Positions 13,325-26,086 are shown, numbered from the stretch's first letter. The stretch: 64,000 bases of DNA from Daucus carota subsp. sativus (GCF_001625215.2 NC_030384.2:28136527-28200526); one strand, 5' to 3'. Notes: a model not told the origin generated them from the sequence alone. Numbers and translations are program-made.

Positions 13325-14760
13325 TTAAGATTTCGTGTAAAATTAATTGTTTGATGCATTTTGATACTTTATAATTTCAAAACTAAGGAATGCAGAGACG
13401 TCGTATATTAGATAGCGTGGTGTTATTGAATTTTTTATAAAAGAGATACGAATAAGTGTGAACACTATTGCATGTAAGTTAATATAGCATGACATTTTAA
13501 AAAAATAAATAATTAAAAATGTTATTTTTTCCTTTATATATATGAGAATAAAAATAGAGATATTGTGTAGTTGCAATTATGTGTATGCAAAGGTGGTATA
13601 ATGAACAATGGGGGATAATTAGTGAAGAGATGTGAACAAGTGAGAATTTGAATAATAATGTGAACAAGTGTGAATTGAGCTAAAATATATATAACGACAA
13701 TATAATTCTTTTAGAAATAAATAATAAAATGCATTACTATCCTTTTCAAAAATCTAAAAGAGTCTTGCATCTACTTATTAAAAGTATCGTATGTATTAAA
13801 ATGTGTGTGGTAAATAGTGGGGATAATGTACGCTCTAGTGAATAAAATTATTGAGGACAGTGTGTGGTATGGGTGAATAGTCACAAATATTGTTGATTGT
13901 AGTTAGAAAAAGTGTGATGTTATAATGCTGTGATGAACACTTTAAGATGATTTTTGATGTGGTGAATAATTGATATGGTGAGCATTTAGAGAGAGATAAT
14001 GTAAGATGTTAAGATGATACGTTGAATGATACTATGATTTTTTTTAATGAGTATTAATGAATTATATATTATATATACTTTATTTCATCATTTTATATAA
14101 TTTTAAACATGTTTTAATAAATTATTGAAAACTAGAAATGGACACATGATCACTAAATTTTTAAATCAACAACTTCTACACAGACAAAATTGAAAATAAT
14201 ATTATAATAATAATTTTTGGAATGGTAACATAGGATGTAGTAGGCAAAATCAATGACACACAAGAGTATGAAGTATATCTTAACGAAGGACAAAGATGAT
14301 GAGCTAAAAAATTAACTCTATCACTGCATTTGTATTGATTACTTAAAGTCAAAATTATAATCCGTACATCACACTTATATTTCAACCGTTTTTCCACATC
14401 TTGGCACGTATTTTAAGGTTTGTTAAATATAGTTTCATAGCTTATTTTTAAAATTTTCTATTTATATAAATAACTTTCAAGATGAAACATTTATTTAATT
14501 AAAAAATTAAAATTATTTATGAAACTATATTTTATAATAGGCCTGCTAAGCCCTCTCTCAATTTAAAAAACCAAGGGAGACAAAAGGTATTTTATTTGCT
14601 AATAAAAAATTAATAAAATATTATATTTACTATTTAAAGTATACACTTGCTATTATAAATTTAATTATTATTATTTATATCTAATATAATATCTTAACAA
14701 AATTTTAATATTTCAAATTCCATATTTAAGTTAAGTTAATGTGTCCTTTTGGGGGTTGAA
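13325..14760. repeat. Duplicated repeat unit, copy A
   Basis: This segment aligns by eye with 15620-18400. Shared landmarks run in the same order: 'gaacactattgcatgtaagttaatat', 'ggtgaatagtcacaaatattgttga', 'gaacactt', 'gatgatactatgatttttt', 'aactagaaatggac', 'gtatgaagtatatcttaacgaa' and 'caaccgtttttccac'. A third, partial copy lies at about 34020-34400. No coding potential is seen. It may be a non-autonomous transposable element family. Confidence 0.6.
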
Positions 14761-15619
14761 AGCCCGGTTTATCACATTTCCACGTTTTCACCGCTCAGTG
14801 CTCAAAATAACTCTTCGACGAAAGAAATGCCAAAATACCCATTAGAATACATACTAATGAACTGCGCAAGTATCATACATTCACCGGGCAGTTTTTGTTA
14901 ATTTTTCACAAAAATATTTGACAACATATGCAACACATGCTCAAGTTGTGCTCATTATTGTTGCCCGAGATTTGATACAATATATTATAAGAGGAATTAT
15001 TCTTGTGTTAACAAACAAAGATAATCAAATCAACTCAGTTCTTATTGAACAGTTACAAAACTCTCTCTAGAAAACCAGACGTTCTTAAAAGCTGCTAGGT
15101 TGTAATGATATTACTCGTGTTATGCATTCGCTTCTGAGCAAACCTAATCTCCGTGTTTATATAGTTCACATCTACGTCTATCAATCACAAGATATTCTTT
15201 ATCAGTATTTATCTATTACTATGTATAAATATGATAAAATACTTTCCTATAAATAAGCTATATAGTATCAATCTTCTTTTATCCTCTATCAAACTCAATC
15301 TCCAGCTACGGATGATACTTGATACTGATTCAGTATCCACATACTGATCTGTTACATAGTTACTGATGCCGCCATCAGTTTCATTAGATCCAGATGCATT
15401 AATTAGTGAATCTTCCTACGTCACACTTATAATGATACATATTATATTAACACATGTTATTTTCTTATTGGGTTTTAAGATACAATTTATTTTCGGTACT
15501 CACTCTTGGGTGATTAGAGAGGTGGCGGAGGAATAGTATAGGATAAGAAAATTGACAAAAAAGAAGATGAACATCATATGTATGTATTATGAATTGACCG
15601 TAATTTACGCATGTTGAGT
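14761..15619. repeat. Spacer between duplicated units; possible solo LTR
   Basis: The segment 15006-15450 begins 'tgttaaca' and a matching 'attaacaca' is found near 15447, so a decayed solo LTR is possible. The flanks give no 5-bp target duplication, and no primer-binding site or coding sequence adjoins it. No gene seen. Confidence 0.25.
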
Positions 15620-16633
15620 GTGCGTGAAAGATTGGATAGACAGGGTCTGTAAAAAATTTGTACAAGTGTGAGGGCCATTGAGTGTGACATCATTTCTATA
15701 CTTAATACTTTCAAAATTTAAAGGAACGCGGAAACATTATGTGTATTATAGATAAATAGCTAGTTTGTGATGTTATTGAATTTTTTTACAAAGAGATATG
15801 AATAAGTTTGAATACTATTGCATGTAAGTTAATATGATATTACATTTTAAAAGAATAAATAATTACAAACATTCATTCTTTTTATATAGCAGAATAAAAA
15901 TGGTAATCAGGGTTAGTTAGTAAAGAGAAGTGAAAAGTGTGAATTTGAACAATTATAGATAGTTAGTGAAAAGATGTGAACAAGTGTGAACTGATAAATG
16001 ATATTTTGACCGTATAATTCTTTTAAAAACAAATAATAAAATGGATTACTATCTTTTTCATAAATCTAAAAGGTGCTCATATACTTATGAAAAGTGCCAT
16101 ATAATATTAAGATGTGTGATAAATATTGAGAATAATGTATGCTCTGGTGAATAAAATGTATTAAGGAGAATTTGTGGTGTGGGTGAATAGTCACAAATAT
16201 TGTTGATAGTAGTTAGGAAAAGTTGTTATGCTGATGATGGTGTGATGAACACTTGGAGATAATTTGTGTTGTGCTCAAAGTTAAGGTGGTGAACACTTAG
16301 AGAGAGACGTTATATATATATATGATGTTAAGATGGTACATTGAATGATACTATGATTTTTTTAGGGACTCATCTAATAAGCAAAACCGAGAGAGTATGA
16401 CACTTGGTAATGTGAGATCTTTGTAAGAGAATCCCCATCTAGTAACTAAATCCTAAATTCTTACATATTTCAAATTAAAAGCATATTATTTAGTTTCCAT
16501 TCATATATGTTTAGAAAAATTAGATTTTTAGTAATTGATAATTTATAATTACTAAAATGTTATAAGTTTTGTTTATGTTTTCATGATGTGATACAGAATT
16601 CTAATGAGTATTAACAAATTATATTTATTTTTA

Positions 16634-17634
16634 GGGAAAAATATTTTTTTTGTCACCCAATTTATTGTGTTTCTAGAAACTTACCACTCAATTTTTTTTT
16701 CCTTTTACCGACTAATGTTAGGTTTGAATTTCTTTTTTGCCACTAACTTGAGTTCGGATTTGATTACTAGCATTGTAATAATTTTTTGTAGCATCATTAA
16801 TACATAGTGATAGTATGTAATATTTTGATGACGTGGTGTATGTTTATATCTTTATATATAGAAATAATAACATAAAATGAGCCGATAAAAAATTAAAATC
16901 GGGAAAAATCATAATTAAAATTCTAGAAATTTATTAAATCATCAATATGAAATCTATGACTTCAAACAATTCATTCTCCCTCATAAGATAAAGTCTAATT
17001 GAGTGATACGATGGAACATGTTTCACTATTAAAGTTTCAATCGACTAGTTCTGCCTGAGATCTCTCTTAAATTTACCCTCATAATTTTTTATAGCTTTAT
17101 ATTATTACAATATTCAAGATAAAGATAAATAAATAGGGAGAAAAATTTAGTCTTCGATGATTGTCCTATGTAAAGCATCATTTTATGTTATTATTACTCT
17201 CTCCGTCCCTCTCATTTATTTACCGTTTTTTCTACTACTTAGCACGTAATTTAAGACTTTTACAAAACATAGTTTCAAACGCTAAATTTTAATTCGTAAG
17301 AAAAAAAATAGAATAATCTATGAAACTATATCTTTTAGAAGCCATAAAATGCGTGTCAAACTCTTATCACGCAAGATAAACGACCTTGGGAACATAAAAA
17401 GTACTATATATAAAGATATAGACATATATCAGATTACCAAAATATTACATACTAACTACCAATCTATTTTAATAATGCTACAAAGAATTAATATAATACT
17501 AATAATCGAATCCGAACATGGCAAACAAAAATATGAACCTAACATTAGTGAGTAAAATAAAAAAAAATTAGTTTAGTGGTAAGTTTTTAAAGACACAATT
17601 ATAAGTTGAGTGACAAAAAAAAATTCATTTCCCC
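16634..17634. mobile_element. Non-autonomous Mutator-like element with long TIRs (1001 bp)
   Basis: The element is flanked by a perfect 9-bp target duplication, ttattttta (16625-16633 and 17635-17643). It begins gggaaaaatattttttttgt and ends in the imperfect inverse, acaaaaaaaaattcatttcccc. The terminal inverted repeats run about 230-250 bp inward, interrupted on the right by a nested Stowaway MITE. Nine-bp duplications with G-rich TIR ends are typical of Mutator-like elements. There is no transposase gene, so it would depend on an enzyme encoded elsewhere. The related unit at 13325-14760 lacks it and serves as an empty site. Confidence 0.8.
17197..17401. mobile_element. Stowaway-type MITE nested in the Mutator-like element
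   Basis: The element is flanked by TA on both sides. It starts ctctctccgtccctc and ends cccaaggtcg...aaag. It splits the right inverted repeat of the surrounding element: the left repeat reads continuously through 'tttatatatagaaataataacataaaatg', while the right repeat is broken exactly here. The nesting gives an order of insertion. Confidence 0.65.
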
Positions 17635-18827
17635 TTATTTTTATTACATCATTTTATATAATCTTAAACCTATTTTACTAAATTCTATGAATAACTAGAA
17701 ATGGACTATGTACGTCCCACTGATCATTTTTCACTAAACTTGAAAAAGCGCTTTTAAACTTATTTCTATGAACAAATTACTATGCTAATTTTAAACCCAT
17801 TTCACTAAACTTTTAAATCAACAACTTTTAAAAAAATTGAAAACAATATTGTAATTAATAATTTTTAGAATTGTAGCATAGAATGTAATATGCAAAATTA
17901 ATGACACAGGAGTATGAGTATGAAGTATATCTTAACGAAAGGGCAAATATGATGAGTTATAAAATTAACTCTATACAAAATTAATGACACACAAGAGTAT
18001 GTAGTGATTACTTAAAAGTCAAATTTATACTATATAAGTTCCACTCATTTTTCAACCGTTTTTTCACTGCATAGCACACGGTTTACTGTTTATTAAATAT
18101 AGTTTCATAAATTAATTTTATATTTTTCCTTTTATAAAATAATTTAAATATTAAATTTTTATATAGAAAAAAGTGAAAATTATTTATGAAACCATCCATA
18201 GTAAACTTAATATATTAATGCCCGTCAAGCCCTCTCTCCTCAATTTTAAAAACCGAGAGAGACAAAAAGTATTGTATATGCTAATAAAAAATTAAATTTA
18301 CTAATTAAAGTGAAGACACACTATTATAAATTGAATTATTATTATTTTTATATAATATAATATCTTAAAATATTTCATAAAATGACATGTGTTAATTTTT
18401 GATTGGAATAAGCCCTATTCATATAAATACCACCAATTAAAACATCTCATATTAATTTTTATATCATTTTATGAAAAATTTTGTTCCCAATTTTGTGCAG
18501 TTAGCACTACATATTTACAAAACTATCTTATCATGAATAGAATATGAATACTTGTCAATAATTAAACCAAATAATTAAACTATCTTATCGATATACAACA
18601 ATACTCCGTGGAGTTTTCTTCATTTAAAAAGCTTATTATCTAACCGAAAAATATGAAAATGTCTCCGGAAATTTAGACAATAAAATTTAATGTCCGAAAA
18701 AACCCGTCCAAATCTATGCTACTTTCACCTCATCCCTCAAACATAGAAACAAGAACTCTCTATTAGTAATTGAAAATTACTATTAATTATTAAAATCTCA
18801 AAATCCATATAATTTTTCAAAATATAC

Positions 18828-19447
18828 GGAGGTGTATTAGTATGGGATTTTAAAGGATATTTTTTGTATTCATGAAAATTGAGGGTATTCAATTGGGATT
18901 GTTTAAAATCTATTAAAATCATGGTGTATTCAATTGGGATTTTAAGTTATGCTATAAAATCTAGTGGTATTAATCACGTTTTTAAATTATGTTTTATAAT
19001 TCGATGATATCCAATTAATATTGTTTAAAATCCATTAAAATATCATGGTATTCAAATGCCCATGGATTTTTTTCAATTTCCATAAATATGATGGATTTTG
19101 TGGGATTTCTCGATGTTTTTTAAAAACCCGTCAAAATTGAGCACGATTGGATAGCCCAGCGGTGGGTTTATCCTCTGTTGACCCGGGGCACCCGGGTTCG
19201 ATTCTGGCTCACCCCGAGAATTATTAGAACAGATACTAAGTTGTAAGGCATATAAGCCTGCATTGTCAAAAAAAAAAAAATCCCGTCAAAATTCATGAGA
19301 TTTCGAAGCATGCTTAAATCCTAAAGAATCCATATGAACTCTACGATATTTTATCAAAAATTCGCACAAAATCAAAATCACATGCAATCAATTAAAATCC
19401 ATAGTTTAAAAATATTTCATTAAAATTTCAATCGAATACATCCCAGT
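18828..19447. mobile_element. MITE-like element with 'gtattcaattgggatttt' repeats
   Basis: The left end (ggaggtgtattagtatggga) and right end (aatttcaatcgaatacatccc) are inverted versions of each other. The inside is built from repeated 'attcaattgggatt' phrases and 'catggattttt' spacers. A relative lies at 21478-22254. The class is uncertain, because I find no clean target duplication. A SINE is inserted in it. Confidence 0.55.
19139..19281 (+). mobile_element. tRNA-derived SINE, 143 bp
   Basis: It carries a polymerase III A-box-like stretch (tagcccagcggtgggt), a B-box (gggttcgattctgg) at the expected distance, and a 3' end of 'gcattgtc' plus an A-run. Flanks are a perfect 12-bp target duplication, cccgtcaaaatt (19127-19138 and 19282-19293). 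It sits inside the MITE-like element at 18828-19447 and so is the younger insertion. Confidence 0.85.
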
Positions 19448-19539
19448 TACGAATTGAAATTATACTTGACAATAGAGCAGCCTTGTAATGTGTAAATGTC
19501 CGCATCACCTTCATTGTCTCTCTGAACACATAATGCCCA

Positions 19540-21377
19540 TCACGTCCGATTAATTTTTCTAGGAATTGCTTTAAGAGGTTCCGACATTCTTAGTGTTATA
19601 CCAGTCCTCTCTGCCATGTTGATAGTCTGTGGAGTAAGGGAGTCGCCAAGCTCCCAGTCGAAAGTCCAAAGCAAGGTGGCCAAAGTGAGGTGAAGAACTC
19701 GGTGAGCCAATGCCATTCCAACACAAATCCGTCTCCCAGACCCAAACGGAAGCAACTCATAGTGTTGCCCTTTGTAATGGATGTTCGAGCCTATAAACCT
19801 TTCGGGCTTGAAAGACAAGGGGTCTTCCCATACATCAGGGTCCCTTCCGATTGCCCACACATTTACAAAAACTTGGGTGTTTTTGGGTATGTGATACCCC
19901 ATGAAATTGGTGTCTTCCATTGAATTTCGCGGGAGCAGTAAAGGGACTGTCGGATGTAGTCTCAGGCTTTCCTTTACTACTGCTTGCAGATAGGGTAGTT
20001 TATCCATGTCACTCTCCATGACCCTTTTGTTAGGCATGATAACACTGTCAAGTTCTTCTTTGACCTTCTTCATTGATTCAGGGTTGCGTAATAGCTCTGC
20101 CATTGCCCATTTTATGCTACTGCTTGTAGTTTCTGACCCAGCGAAAAACATTTCCTGCACAATTACCGGCTCTCAATAACTGATGCAATAATCGACAAAT
20201 TACTGCAGCCTAACTAAGGTGATGAAACCGTAATGTTATAATTCACATAGACAAAAAAGAAACAAGCCCTCGCCAATTGAAAAAAATATATAGTACGTAT
20301 TTCCTTTCCGAAATCAAATGATGGCATTTTAAACTTGATTGTATGTGCAAAAGATCCATTGATTGCTGTCGATACTTGTTTTATGTGTCCAACTAGGAAT
20401 TCAATTGAAAAAAAAGAAAGTTTAAGTGAAAGGATTTTGTTCATTACCAGTATGATGATAATTATATTCTTCTCAGAAATTTTGTCAGGTCCTTCTTTTC
20501 CGTCACCTTGATACTCCAAGAGGACATCCAAGAAGTCCTTATTCTTCATCACCTTCTCTGTCGATATAGATTCATGACCCCTTTCTTTCAAAAAGCTGCT
20601 TACGATATTTATGGCGACTCCCATGCCTTTAGCCATATTTTTTCTAACTCTGAATGGATCAAATGGCTTCAAGAATGGCAGGAAGTCTGCCAAGTTAGGT
20701 GTCCCCGCCCATTTCGTGACTTGGTTCATTGCATCGAAGAATTCTCGTCCTTCAGTGGAAGATAAATCCAGAAGATCTTTTGAAAGCATGAGGTTGCCCA
20801 CCACGTTAAATGCCATGAGAAATAAGAGTTCGGACAGTTCCACCTCGCCTGATTTTCCCTCAACTTGCGAAGATGCAATGCTCTGTTCTATCCAGCAAAC
20901 CAGCTTATCAACACACTTCTCCCGGATCTCAGTTGAATCATTGACTCGTCTATTGACTAGGAGCTCCATGGAGCAGAGCTTTCGTACTGTGCGCCAATAT
21001 GGACCGTAATTGCCCATGGCTAATGACCCTTGGCAGTAGTCCCAGGCTGTATGTGCATCAGGGACCTTACGATCGGAGAAGGCAGCATCATGGTTCTTGA
21101 ACAGATCGGCTGCAGCTTTGGCTGATTGTATCACCATGGTATTGACCAAACCCAGCTTCAACCAAATTACAGGTCCGTATCTCGGCCGAAGTTTGTATAA
21201 GTTGTGGTGTGGCATGCTTCCGAGATCGAAAATATTCCCAATCAAGGGCCATGCTAGCGGACCTGGTGGTTTCTGTTTAGTTGAAAAATAGCTTGCATGC
21301 ATCCATTTCAGCATAACAGTAACAATTGCAGCTAAAAGAGAAGCGGTCAGCCAGGTAAATGAACTAGTGCTCTCCAT
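19540..21377 (-). CDS. Cytochrome P450, CYP76-like (CYP71 clan)
   Basis: Two exons on the minus strand: 21377-20448 and 20154-19540. They join in phase 0 to 514 aa, the usual length. The protein is an ER-anchored haem monooxygenase. It has an N-terminal membrane anchor (about residues 9-24), the proline hinge PPGP (37-40), the I-helix oxygen-binding motif AGSETT (315-320), the K-helix ESLRLHP (about 372-378), PERF (427-430) and the haem loop FGSGRRICVG with ligand Cys454. The single intron lies just before the I-helix motif, the usual place in the A-type clan. Overall sequence, including VG rather than PG after the haem Cys, is most like CYP76A enzymes as I remember them. CYP76 members oxidise monoterpenoids, iridoids, diterpenoids and some herbicides; the substrate here is unknown. 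All key residues are present. Confidence 0.93.
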
Positions 21378-21445
21378 TTCTAATCCTTTTCAGTTTTTTC
21401 TTCTGATTTCTGGGCTTCCTCAATATATGGTTGTAATTTTAATAT

Positions 21446-21460
21446 GTGTACTATATATAA
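21446..21460 (-). promoter_or_regulatory. Putative TATA box of the P450 gene
   Basis: On the minus strand the sequence reads ttatatatag about 75 bases upstream of the P450 start codon. It is a plausible TATA box in the right place, in otherwise AT-rich DNA, so chance is possible. Confidence 0.4.
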
Positions 21461-21477
21461 AACATTAAAGATGTTAA

Positions 21478-22254
21478 GGGGTATATTCAATTTGGGATTT
21501 TAAAAGTTTTTTTAATTCATGAAATCTGAAAGTATTCAATTGCGATTGTTTAAAATCCATTAAAATCTTGAGATATTCAATTGAAAATTTAAATTATGCT
21601 TTAAAATCTGAGAATATTCAATTGAGATTGTTAACAATCCATTAAAATCCGATGATATTTAAATGCTGATGGATTTTTTTTATTATATAAAATGATGGAT
21701 TTCTAATCCTTTTCAGATTTTTCTGTTGAATTCTGGGCTTCTTCTATATATGGCTGTAGTTTTAGTATGTGTGTTAAGGGGTATATTCGATTGAGATTTT
21801 AAAAGATTTTTTTAATTCATGAAATAGGATGGTATTCAATTGGGATTGTTTTACATTCATTAAAATTTTGAGATATTTAATTGACATTTTAAATTATGCT
21901 ACAAAATCTGGTGATATTCAATTACGATTTTAAATTATGTTTTAAAATCCGACAGTATTCAATTGGGATTGTTTAAAATCTATTAAAATTCGATGAAATT
22001 ATGGATTTTTTTGGATTTCATAAAATGATGAATTTTGTAGGATTTCTTATTGTATTTTAAGTTCTTTTTTAAATCTCACAGAATTCCATGAGATTTTGAA
22101 GATTGTGCTTAAATTCTAAAAAAATCTATATCAACTCTGCGACATTTTATGAAGAATCCACAAATAATCAAAATCACATACAATTCATTAAAATCCATAT
22201 TAAAATACATAGGTTAAAAACAATTCATTAAAATTTTAATCGAATACATTCCTG
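21478..22254. mobile_element. MITE-like repeat upstream of the P450, apparently duplicated internally
   Basis: Same family as 18828-19447: 'attcaattgggattgttt' phrases, start ggggtatattcaattt and end aatcgaatacattcc. The left part (21478-21775) and right part (21777-22254) each begin with the same terminus, and the 'tggatttctaatccttttcag...ttctgggcttc' flank occurs both at 21380-21420 and at 21690-21740. That suggests a tandem duplication that copied some P450 upstream sequence. It starts about 100 bases from the P450 start codon. Confidence 0.55.
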
Positions 22255-23679
22255 ATAATACTTCCTCTTCACACTAAACATGACAACCCATGATGATCCA
22301 AATTAATATATACCACCAAATATGGTCACCAAAAAATGGTACAAAGTCTTTGAACGTTAAGCCATCAATGATGGCAACTAATAAATTCTTATTAATATAA
22401 ATCAATTGACATAAATTAATATGCCTTAATTCTTTTTGAAATATAACTCGGTAATTTGATTCCTTCATATCCAAAATTATTGCACACTAACATATATACT
22501 ATTCGTATATATAGTTTTATATATATATAAAATTATACCATACTTAAAATCAGTTCAAAAATCAATACAAATCAACAATCTATTCGTACATACACACCTA
22601 AAAACAAATTGAAAACTAAAATTTTTAATGTGGAAAATAGGATCATCGCGTTCCCAGAGAACCTATAAGATCAACACACACTAAACACATCCACACAATC
22701 AAGAACACCAATAACACATACAGAAAATTAAAACGGACCTGTTCTCGATCAATATTCTGGCCGACCACAACAAGTCCGCCAAAAGAAAACATGTTAGAAA
22801 AATATTGGCCACAAAAGTCAACATGATTCACAAACTAATATGAACAAATTCAAACTTAATTAGTTACAAATTAATGATTTCGTCCACCGAAAAAGCATAT
22901 ACAACCTCTGATCAGAAGAGATAAGAAATAAAAATGCAATAATGTATATGTGCTACCATTACAAAATACAAAAACTAATAAAACAAGTCAAAACACACAA
23001 CAAACATCAAGAAAAGACATACCTTTTTAAAGAGATTGATAGAATTTGACTACAAATAAATTGAATGAATGATACTACCGTTTCCAAAATAAAACCCATG
23101 GATCACCTTCGATGGATCGGAATTCCGATGACGGAGTAGATCGGAGCATGAGGACAAAACTCGGCTCGGCCGTAACTGTGGGATGATAACAGATTTTGAT
23201 TCACAGAAGACTTAAAAAATATTACTTTTTTGATGTGTTGTTTATGTACATAGCAAATATGTCAAATAGCTAAAAATGATACGTACATATCAAATTTGTA
23301 TCTTATAGAAGTTTAATATTAATCGAAAATTTATTACAAATATTATATATAAGAAGATTAATCAAATTAGCACCTTCATGTTATTGAGTTACAATGAATC
23401 AATTCCAAGGTGGTAGGCTGCATGCGCTGCATATGTTGCGCAAAACATAGTCAAATTTAAGTATATGGAGTAGTTCTTTGCCAGTTGAGATCGGTTGAGA
23501 TAATATGCTTATATTTTTCAAAAAGCAAAAAGTCATTTCTTTGACATGGACCATATCCATAGAAATTTCTGAGGGAATTAGACAGAGGAAATAAGACAGA
23601 AACAAACAGGTTCCCCAAAAGACTAGGTAGAAATCTTTAAACTGTGGCATCAACCTAGAGGGTAGATGAACCGGTTTTA
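22255..23679. other. Intergenic, no confident gene
   Basis: No family motif seen. A less AT-rich patch at 23100-23200, read on the minus strand, could be a 5' exon: it has an ATG near 23101 and a donor-like 'aaaaaggtatgtc' near 23020. The peptide is short and unrecognised. From about 23560 leftward-transcribed MYB-copy 3' sequence begins, shared with 25265, 26890 and 29740. Confidence 0.35.
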
Positions 23680-24367
23680 TTAGTAGTGAAGCACATAATC
23701 GTCTTGAGTACCAAGAAGATCAGGTGGAAGACGACCCTGAGGACACAAGCTTGCATGGGCCTGAGTTGCAGCAAAGACATTGAATGTCATTGATGGTTTG
23801 CCTCCGACGTGGAGTCTGGTTGAGCATAGGCTGTTCAAATTTTTGAGCATGACTTGTAACTTGAGATGGGGTTTTGAATGACACAAAATTCTGAGATATC
23901 TTCTTCCAATCCCCTTTCCCGTAAGTTTCTAATCCTGGAGAAAATGACCTGTCACACATTCCAACCCAAAACTTAACCTGTTTTACAGGGAAAAAAAGTA
24001 AACATTTTTACTGTGCAATAGAACATTTGATATTAGAAATTTCAAATTACTTATGTTCTTCTGTTGTCCATGGTATCCCTCTTTTCTTTGGCGTGGGAGT
24101 CTTGCCTTTAAGTTTCTCTGCCATGATATTTTCTGAATCTTCTTCATCCACCTGGGGATCCTCCATGACAATATCTTCAAAATTACCATCTGGTGACCTT
24201 ATCAATTTCAGTTGGTTCATTAAAGTCTAATACAGAAGTTTGATAGATGCAATGGTTTTCCATGGCATTAGAAGAGCCACCCTTTCAAAAAATTGCAAGG
24301 AACCAGCAGTGGACAAATCATTTTCATTTTAATGTGCAGGGATTTCTTGAATGTAGGAATTGTCCAT
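23680..24367 (-). pseudogene. DIVARICATA-like MYB, tandem copy A (broken)
   Basis: This corresponds to the intact copy at 27019-27777. The second MYB repeat is readable ([14 protein letters not shown], then SHAQKF). However, the equivalent of the start codon (24367) is followed by a stop after 12 codons (24329-24331). A 63-bp segment encoding most of the first SANT domain, including its conserved Trp, is missing. The exon 2 junction is one base out of phase relative to copy C. It is therefore unlikely to make the full protein. A short product starting later and holding only the SHAQKF repeat cannot be excluded. Confidence 0.75.
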
Positions 24368-25385
24368 GTTTCTCACTGGGAAAAAGATGTGGCTATCCAG
24401 TGACATTATATATATAGACAGGAAAATCAATTAACAAAAAGATCAATGTAACATCACACAGGATATTATAAATAAGTATTCTAGTATCAGTTATAAATAA
24501 GTATTCTAACGTCAGCACCGTCCACAGATATATTAAATATATTAATTTTATTTTTTAATGTGCACCTATATATAATACTCCCTCTGTTTTGAAAATAGAT
24601 TTTTAAAAATGTGGTAATCTACTTATTTAATATTTAGTCCTAAAGCCTTCTCCCTCTCTTGGCTCCCCTATCCAAAAGACTTTTTATTCATTTATAATAA
24701 TAACATATATGTTATCAAATTTTGACTTGTTTATTAAAAAAATTTATATCTAAACAACAATATTTCAAAAAATATATATTAAAAATTGACAATGTACCAA
24801 ATAAAAATATATTATGCTTCTAATAAATAATACATTTAAAATTTTTATTTATACTGTAAAAAGGAAAAGGTCAATTTCTTCAACGTGGCCCAATTCATAG
24901 AAACTTATGACATATATTTATAACATTCGTGACCAGATCGAGGAAACAGGGTGTTGGCCCCATTATCTCTATATCCATCCTTAATGTCCTCAATATGACA
25001 TGCAAAAAAAATGGCTTCGAATATCATTTATTAACGCTACATCGTATATTGTTTAGGATATTTATAAAAAACTCTACATCGTCTATCGTTGTGTTAGGTT
25101 AAAATTATGTAGTGTTTTTTTGGGAACAAAACACTACACGATCTGGCCTTTTATTGCCAATTGAAAATGCTAGATTATGGGGCGTCAATAACTAGTATTT
25201 GGGGCCCTTTTTTTACTCTATTATCTGGGCATTACTTTCACATTTTATGAGACCAGCGGCCATTTTTTGAGGAAATAAGACAGAAACAGACAGGTTCCCA
25301 AAAGACACACACATATACATCTGTTCATAGTACATAGACCAGGTAGAAATCCTTAAATTGTGGCATCCACATAGATCAACAGGTT
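24368..25385. repeat. Spacer of the MYB tandem array
   Basis: Upstream sequence of copy A and downstream sequence of copy B. It is largely shared with the spacer after copy B: 'aaatagatttttaaaaatgtggtaatcta', 'tattatgcttctaataaat', 'aatggcttcgaatatcattt' and 'aactctacatcgtct' appear in both. A single Stowaway-like end (tactccctctgttttg) occurs near 24578. No separate gene is seen. Confidence 0.6.
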
Positions 25386-26086
25386 TTATTTATAGGGAAG
25401 CAGATAATCGGCTTGAGTAGCAAGAAGATCAGGTGGAAGACGACCCTGAGGACACAAGCTTGCATGGGCCTGAGTTGCAGCAAAGACAGTGAATTTCATT
25501 GATGGTTTGCCTACGTTTCTCAGGTGGAGTCTGGTTGTGCATACACTCTTCAAATTTTTGATCATGACTTGCAACTCATGATGGGGTTTTCGATTACACG
25601 AAATTCTGTGATATCTTCTTCCAATCTCCTTTCCTGTATGTTTCTTCTAATCCTCGCAAAAATGCCCTGTCACACATTCCACCCCAAAACTTAACGTGCT
25701 TTTACAGGAAAAAAGTAAACATTTTTACTGTGCAATAGAACATTTGATATTAGAAATTAAAATAACTAATGTTCTTCTATTGTCCATGCTATCCCTCTTT
25801 TCTTTGGCCTGGGAGTCTTGCCTTTAAGTTCCTCTGCCATGATATTTTCTGAATCTTCTTCATCCACCTGGGGATCCTATATGACAATATCTTCAGAATT
25901 ACCATCTGATGACGACCTTATCAATTCCAGTTGGTTCATTAAAGTCTGATACAGAAGTTTGATAGATGCAATGGTTTTCCGTGGCATTAGAAGAGCCACC
26001 CTTTCAAAAAATTGCAAGGAACCAGCAGTGTACACATCATTTTCATTTTGAAGTGGAGGGATTTCTTGAATTTAGGAATTGGCCAT
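25386..26086 (-). pseudogene. DIVARICATA-like MYB, tandem copy B (broken)
   Basis: Closest to copy A, with the identical 63-bp deletion in the first SANT domain. The predicted start (26086) is followed by a stop at codon 5 (26072-26074), and the exon junction is out of phase as in copy A. The SHAQKF repeat region survives only partly, because small changes alter the reading frame before the SHAQK equivalent. The C-terminal end ([18 protein letters not shown]) is conserved in all three copies. It appears non-functional. Confidence 0.75.

Larger units (their letters stand above)
15620..18400. repeat. Duplicated repeat unit, copy B
   Basis: Second copy of the unit at 13325-14760. Copy B is longer chiefly because a 1001-bp Mutator-like element (16634-17634) has inserted in it. 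Its 3' half has also diverged by small indels, including a local repetition of the 'caaaattaatgacac' phrase near 17895 and 17980. Confidence 0.6.

Noticed and set aside
20508..21291. Plus-strand open frames within the P450 gene
   Set aside because: They are antisense shadows of the P450 exon 1, which has all family motifs.
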